In this document: piece after piece, positions 36,274-37,334 of the stretch
Layout: the number at the start of each line of letters is the position of its first letter
Numbering within the stretch: position 1 is the stretch's first letter
Assembly: GCA_020343615.1 (NCBI GenBank)
Contig: CP070803.1
Location: 530,606-567,939 of the forward strand
Length of the DNA: 37,334 bases
Direction: 5' to 3'
DNA from: Candidatus Woesearchaeota archaeon
GTDB taxonomy: Archaea; Nanobdellota; Nanobdellia; UBA10117; GCA-020343615
Program-made: the position numbers and the translations under genes
The notes under the pieces: generated by a model
What the model saw: only the letters and a program-made list of their open reading frames with translations
Database searches by the model: none
What the model was told of the DNA's origin: nothing

Positions 36274-36546
36274 CTATTCAGTATCTTCTTCTGTTTCGTC
36301 GGATTCGTCTTCTGATTCTTCATCTTCAGACTCTTCCTCAGATTCGTCTTCGTCAGAACCCTCTTCGGATTCGGTTTCTTCATCGTCTGATTCTGTATCT
36401 TCTTCATCTTCAGACTCTTCAGTTTCAGTAGACTCCTCTTCTGTTTCTTCACTATCGGAGTCAGTTTCTTCTTCAGTGGATTCCTCTTCTACAGCTTCTT
36501 GTTCTTCGGAATCTTCACCTTCCACTCTTTCTTCATCTTCAAACAT
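36274..36546 (-). CDS. Acidic low-complexity protein, possibly truncated by an amber codon
   Basis: 90 residues, almost all Glu, Asp, Ser and Thr (for example ESEDEEDTESDDEE), probably disordered and strongly negative. Start ATG 36546 was chosen because GAGGT lies 6 nt upstream; ATG 36552 directly abuts the SD. The frame ends at TAG (36274-36276), but the next 14 codons continue in the same composition (ETTEEDTSEEDKEY) to TGA at 36229-36231, and the terminator lies beyond that second stop. A single G-to-T change in a GAG codon would explain it, as would occasional readthrough. Repeats in such low-complexity DNA also make sequencing or assembly errors possible. Confidence 0.6.
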   Translation of the reverse strand: MFEDEERVEGEDSEEQEAVEEESTEEETDSDSEETEEESTETEESEDEEDTESDDEETESEEGSDEDESEEESEDEESEDESDETEEDTE

Positions 36547-36600
36547 TTTCATACCTCTTACGACAATTCAGACCCAAAAAAGAACACACTTTATTAATTA

Positions 36601-36636
36601 TTCGGTTTTCTAGGATATAATAGAAACCTTTTTACA
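36601..36636. promoter_or_regulatory. Divergent promoter pair
   Basis: Minus: ACCGAATAATTAATAAAG for the acidic-protein gene. Plus: TAGAAACCTTTTTACATTTT (BRE 36623) for the 36659 gene, exactly 36 nt. Confidence 0.6.
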
Positions 36637-36658
36637 TTTTCAAACATATTTATATAAT

Positions 36659-37144
36659 ATGGAGAAAAAAAGGTTCTGGTTATCAACCATAACGGCATGG
36701 TTGTTATTCGTTGGAATAGATTTTCTATTTCATGCTTCAATATTACAAAATATTTGGAAAGAAATTACGGCGGCGAAACCTTTAGAAGAACTCGCATTAC
36801 TCATACCTGTAGGTTATACAGGTTTTTTATTACTAACTATTCTTATTGGATATCTATTTGTTAATATTTATAAAGAAAAACTTCAACTGAAAGAAGTTGT
36901 AAAATTTGGTATAATCTTTGGAGGGCTATATTCATTAAGCAGCTTTTTAGGTTCATTCTCCTTCATAAATATACCTATATTTTTCTTAACTCTAATTAAC
37001 ATAGTGAACTTTATTGAAATTTTTGGGGTAGTAATTGTATATAACAATTTACTTTACGGTAATAGATTCCGAAGAAAGACAGGGATCATAATAAGCGTAT
37101 TTATTATATTATTGATATTTGGTATAATCATTCAAAACATTTAG
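36659..37144 (+). CDS. Polytopic membrane protein of unknown function
   Basis: 161 residues with four to five membrane helices (about 8-26, 45-68, 78-100, 105-127 and 140-158) and few charged residues. The layout resembles small DUF-type membrane proteins (for example DUF2177-like), but I see no decisive motif. Leaderless start (36 nt). Convergent with the DUF2080-type fragment at the window end. Confidence 0.65.
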   Translation: MEKKRFWLSTITAWLLFVGIDFLFHASILQNIWKEITAAKPLEELALLIPVGYTGFLLLTILIGYLFVNIYKEKLQLKEVVKFGIIFGGLYSLSSFLGSFSFINIPIFFLTLINIVNFIEIFGVVIVYNNLLYGNRFRRKTGIIISVFIILLIFGIIIQNI

Positions 37145-37155
37145 AAGAAGTCTTT

Positions 37156-37183
37156 AGCATATTCTTTCATCACAAATAGAAAG
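37156..37183 (-). terminator. 3'-end element, copy 8
   Basis: AGCATATTCTTTCATCACAA plus ATAGAAAG, 11 bp past the minus-strand stop at 37195. It merges into an orphan TAGAAAGCTTTTTAC (37177-37191). Confidence 0.4.
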
Positions 37184-37194
37184 CTTTTTACATC

Positions 37195-37334
37195 TTAAGC
37201 TATTGCTGATTTCTTAGCAACAATAACATAGAATTTATCATTTATGTTCTCTTTAGGAACATAAACAATGGCTCCATTACCACACTTCTTAGCAGAAGTT
37301 TCAAATATCATTTTTACTTCACCATCAATTATTT
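37195..37334 (-). CDS. DUF2080-type transposon-associated protein, C-terminal fragment (second copy)
   Basis: Reading inward from the right end, the minus strand encodes the same C-terminus as bases 2-141, ending at TAA (37195-37197). The N-terminal part lies outside the window. The two fragments point inward from opposite ends. The family call rests on the short GNGAIVYVPKE core. Confidence 0.6.
   Translation of the reverse strand, partial: IIDGEVKMIFETSAKKCGNGAIVYVPKENINDKFYVIVAKKSAIA
37195..37334. repeat. Right copy of 140-bp terminal inverted repeat
   Basis: Exact reverse complement of 2-141. The neighbouring base 37194 differs. See the left copy for interpretation. Confidence 0.95.

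Noticed and set aside
36254-36613. 119-residue serine-rich reading frame on the plus strand
   Set aside because: It is the antisense shadow of the acidic Glu/Asp/Ser protein: TTC and TCT codons on the plus strand are the complement of GAA and AGA. It has no promoter or SD of its own, and the minus-strand frame has both.
19366-37183. Box C/D guide RNAs, because the 3'-end element contains ATGATGA on the minus strand
   Set aside because: No box D (CTGA) at a constant distance, and the flanking sequence, which would be the variable guide, is instead the most conserved part.
1-37334. Genome-wide recoding of TAG as a sense codon, suggested by the amber codon at 36274
   Set aside because: Many well-supported genes here end in TAG (for example at 14727, 19360, 32054, 32491, 34473, 35465 and 37144), with no sensible continuation.
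1-37334. Linear extrachromosomal element of the Borg type, because of inverted ends and low GC
   Set aside because: The ends fall inside a transposon-type gene and are only 140 bp, there is no tandem-repeat signature, and the gene content (DPANN-like small membrane and surface proteins) does not fit.
1-37334. CRISPR array, rRNA or tRNA genes
   Set aside because: I saw no regularly spaced repeats with unique spacers, no conserved rRNA segments, and no tRNA T-loop (GTTCRANNC) with matching stems.

Overview
This is a 37.3-kb AT-rich window, almost certainly from an archaeon. The evidence is archaeal BRE/TATA promoters in front of nearly every gene, many leaderless start codons, Shine-Dalgarno (SD) sequences of the GGAGGTGAT type, a geranylgeranyl-reductase-family flavoprotein (archaeal lipid type), a DUF2683/RelE toxin-antitoxin pair, a DUF2178/XRE pair, an HTH_45-like winged helix and an STT3/AglB-type catalytic domain. 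The gene style (many short membrane proteins, lipoproteins and Cys-rich surface proteins of unknown function, hemerythrin, cold-shock protein) resembles DPANN lineages such as Woesearchaeota or Pacearchaeota. That placement is an inference. I saw no rRNA, tRNA, CRISPR array, integrase or replication gene.

Ends: positions 2-141 and 37195-37334 are perfect inverted copies (140 bp). Both encode the C-terminus of a DUF2080-type transposon-associated protein. The window therefore seems to stop inside two oppositely oriented copies of a repeated element. 140 bp is also the overlap a k=141 assembler leaves at a repeat.

Layout: 0.1-6.5 kb holds an AIM24-like protein with a membrane partner, a PH-domain membrane protein, a cold-shock protein, two overlapping membrane-protein operons, a DUF4382 lipoprotein with a YbjQ-like protein, and a hemerythrin. 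6.6-13.2 kb is a surface-protein region: a Cys-rich secreted protein, a free-standing STT3 catalytic domain on a lipoprotein anchor, more lipoproteins, a 42-residue Gly/Lys peptide and a secreted subtilisin with Cys-rich repeats. 13.2-20.6 kb mixes small membrane proteins, an ArsR-like regulator, zinc-ribbon proteins, a large lipoprotein coupled to a methyltransferase, and the DUF2178/XRE operon. 20.6-28.1 kb holds a stomatin-like protein, two large secreted proteins, the geranylgeranyl reductase, a VIT/CCC1-like protein and a second methyltransferase. 28.1-30.7 kb is a three-gene redox operon (flavoprotein, D-2-hydroxyacid dehydrogenase, radical SAM) joined by ATGA overlaps. 30.8-37.1 kb has the RelE/DUF2683 pair, a Nudix hydrolase, a 7TM-protein/winged-helix pair, a TraB-like protein and an acidic low-complexity protein followed in frame by a continuation beyond an amber codon.

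The strongest non-genic signal is a repeated intergenic grammar. Back-to-back promoters share a compact core. The distance from BRE to start codon falls into two classes: 36-39 nt for leaderless genes and 43-51 nt for genes with an SD. The promoter vocabulary differs by strand. Orphan promoter-like copies sit at the 3' ends of minus-strand genes and sometimes supply the stop codon. A separate 25-bp 3'-end element occurs eight times, always just past a minus-strand stop codon. Lipoprotein genes also share nearly identical signal-peptide DNA joined to unrelated mature domains. No stretch longer than 300 bases is without a gene.
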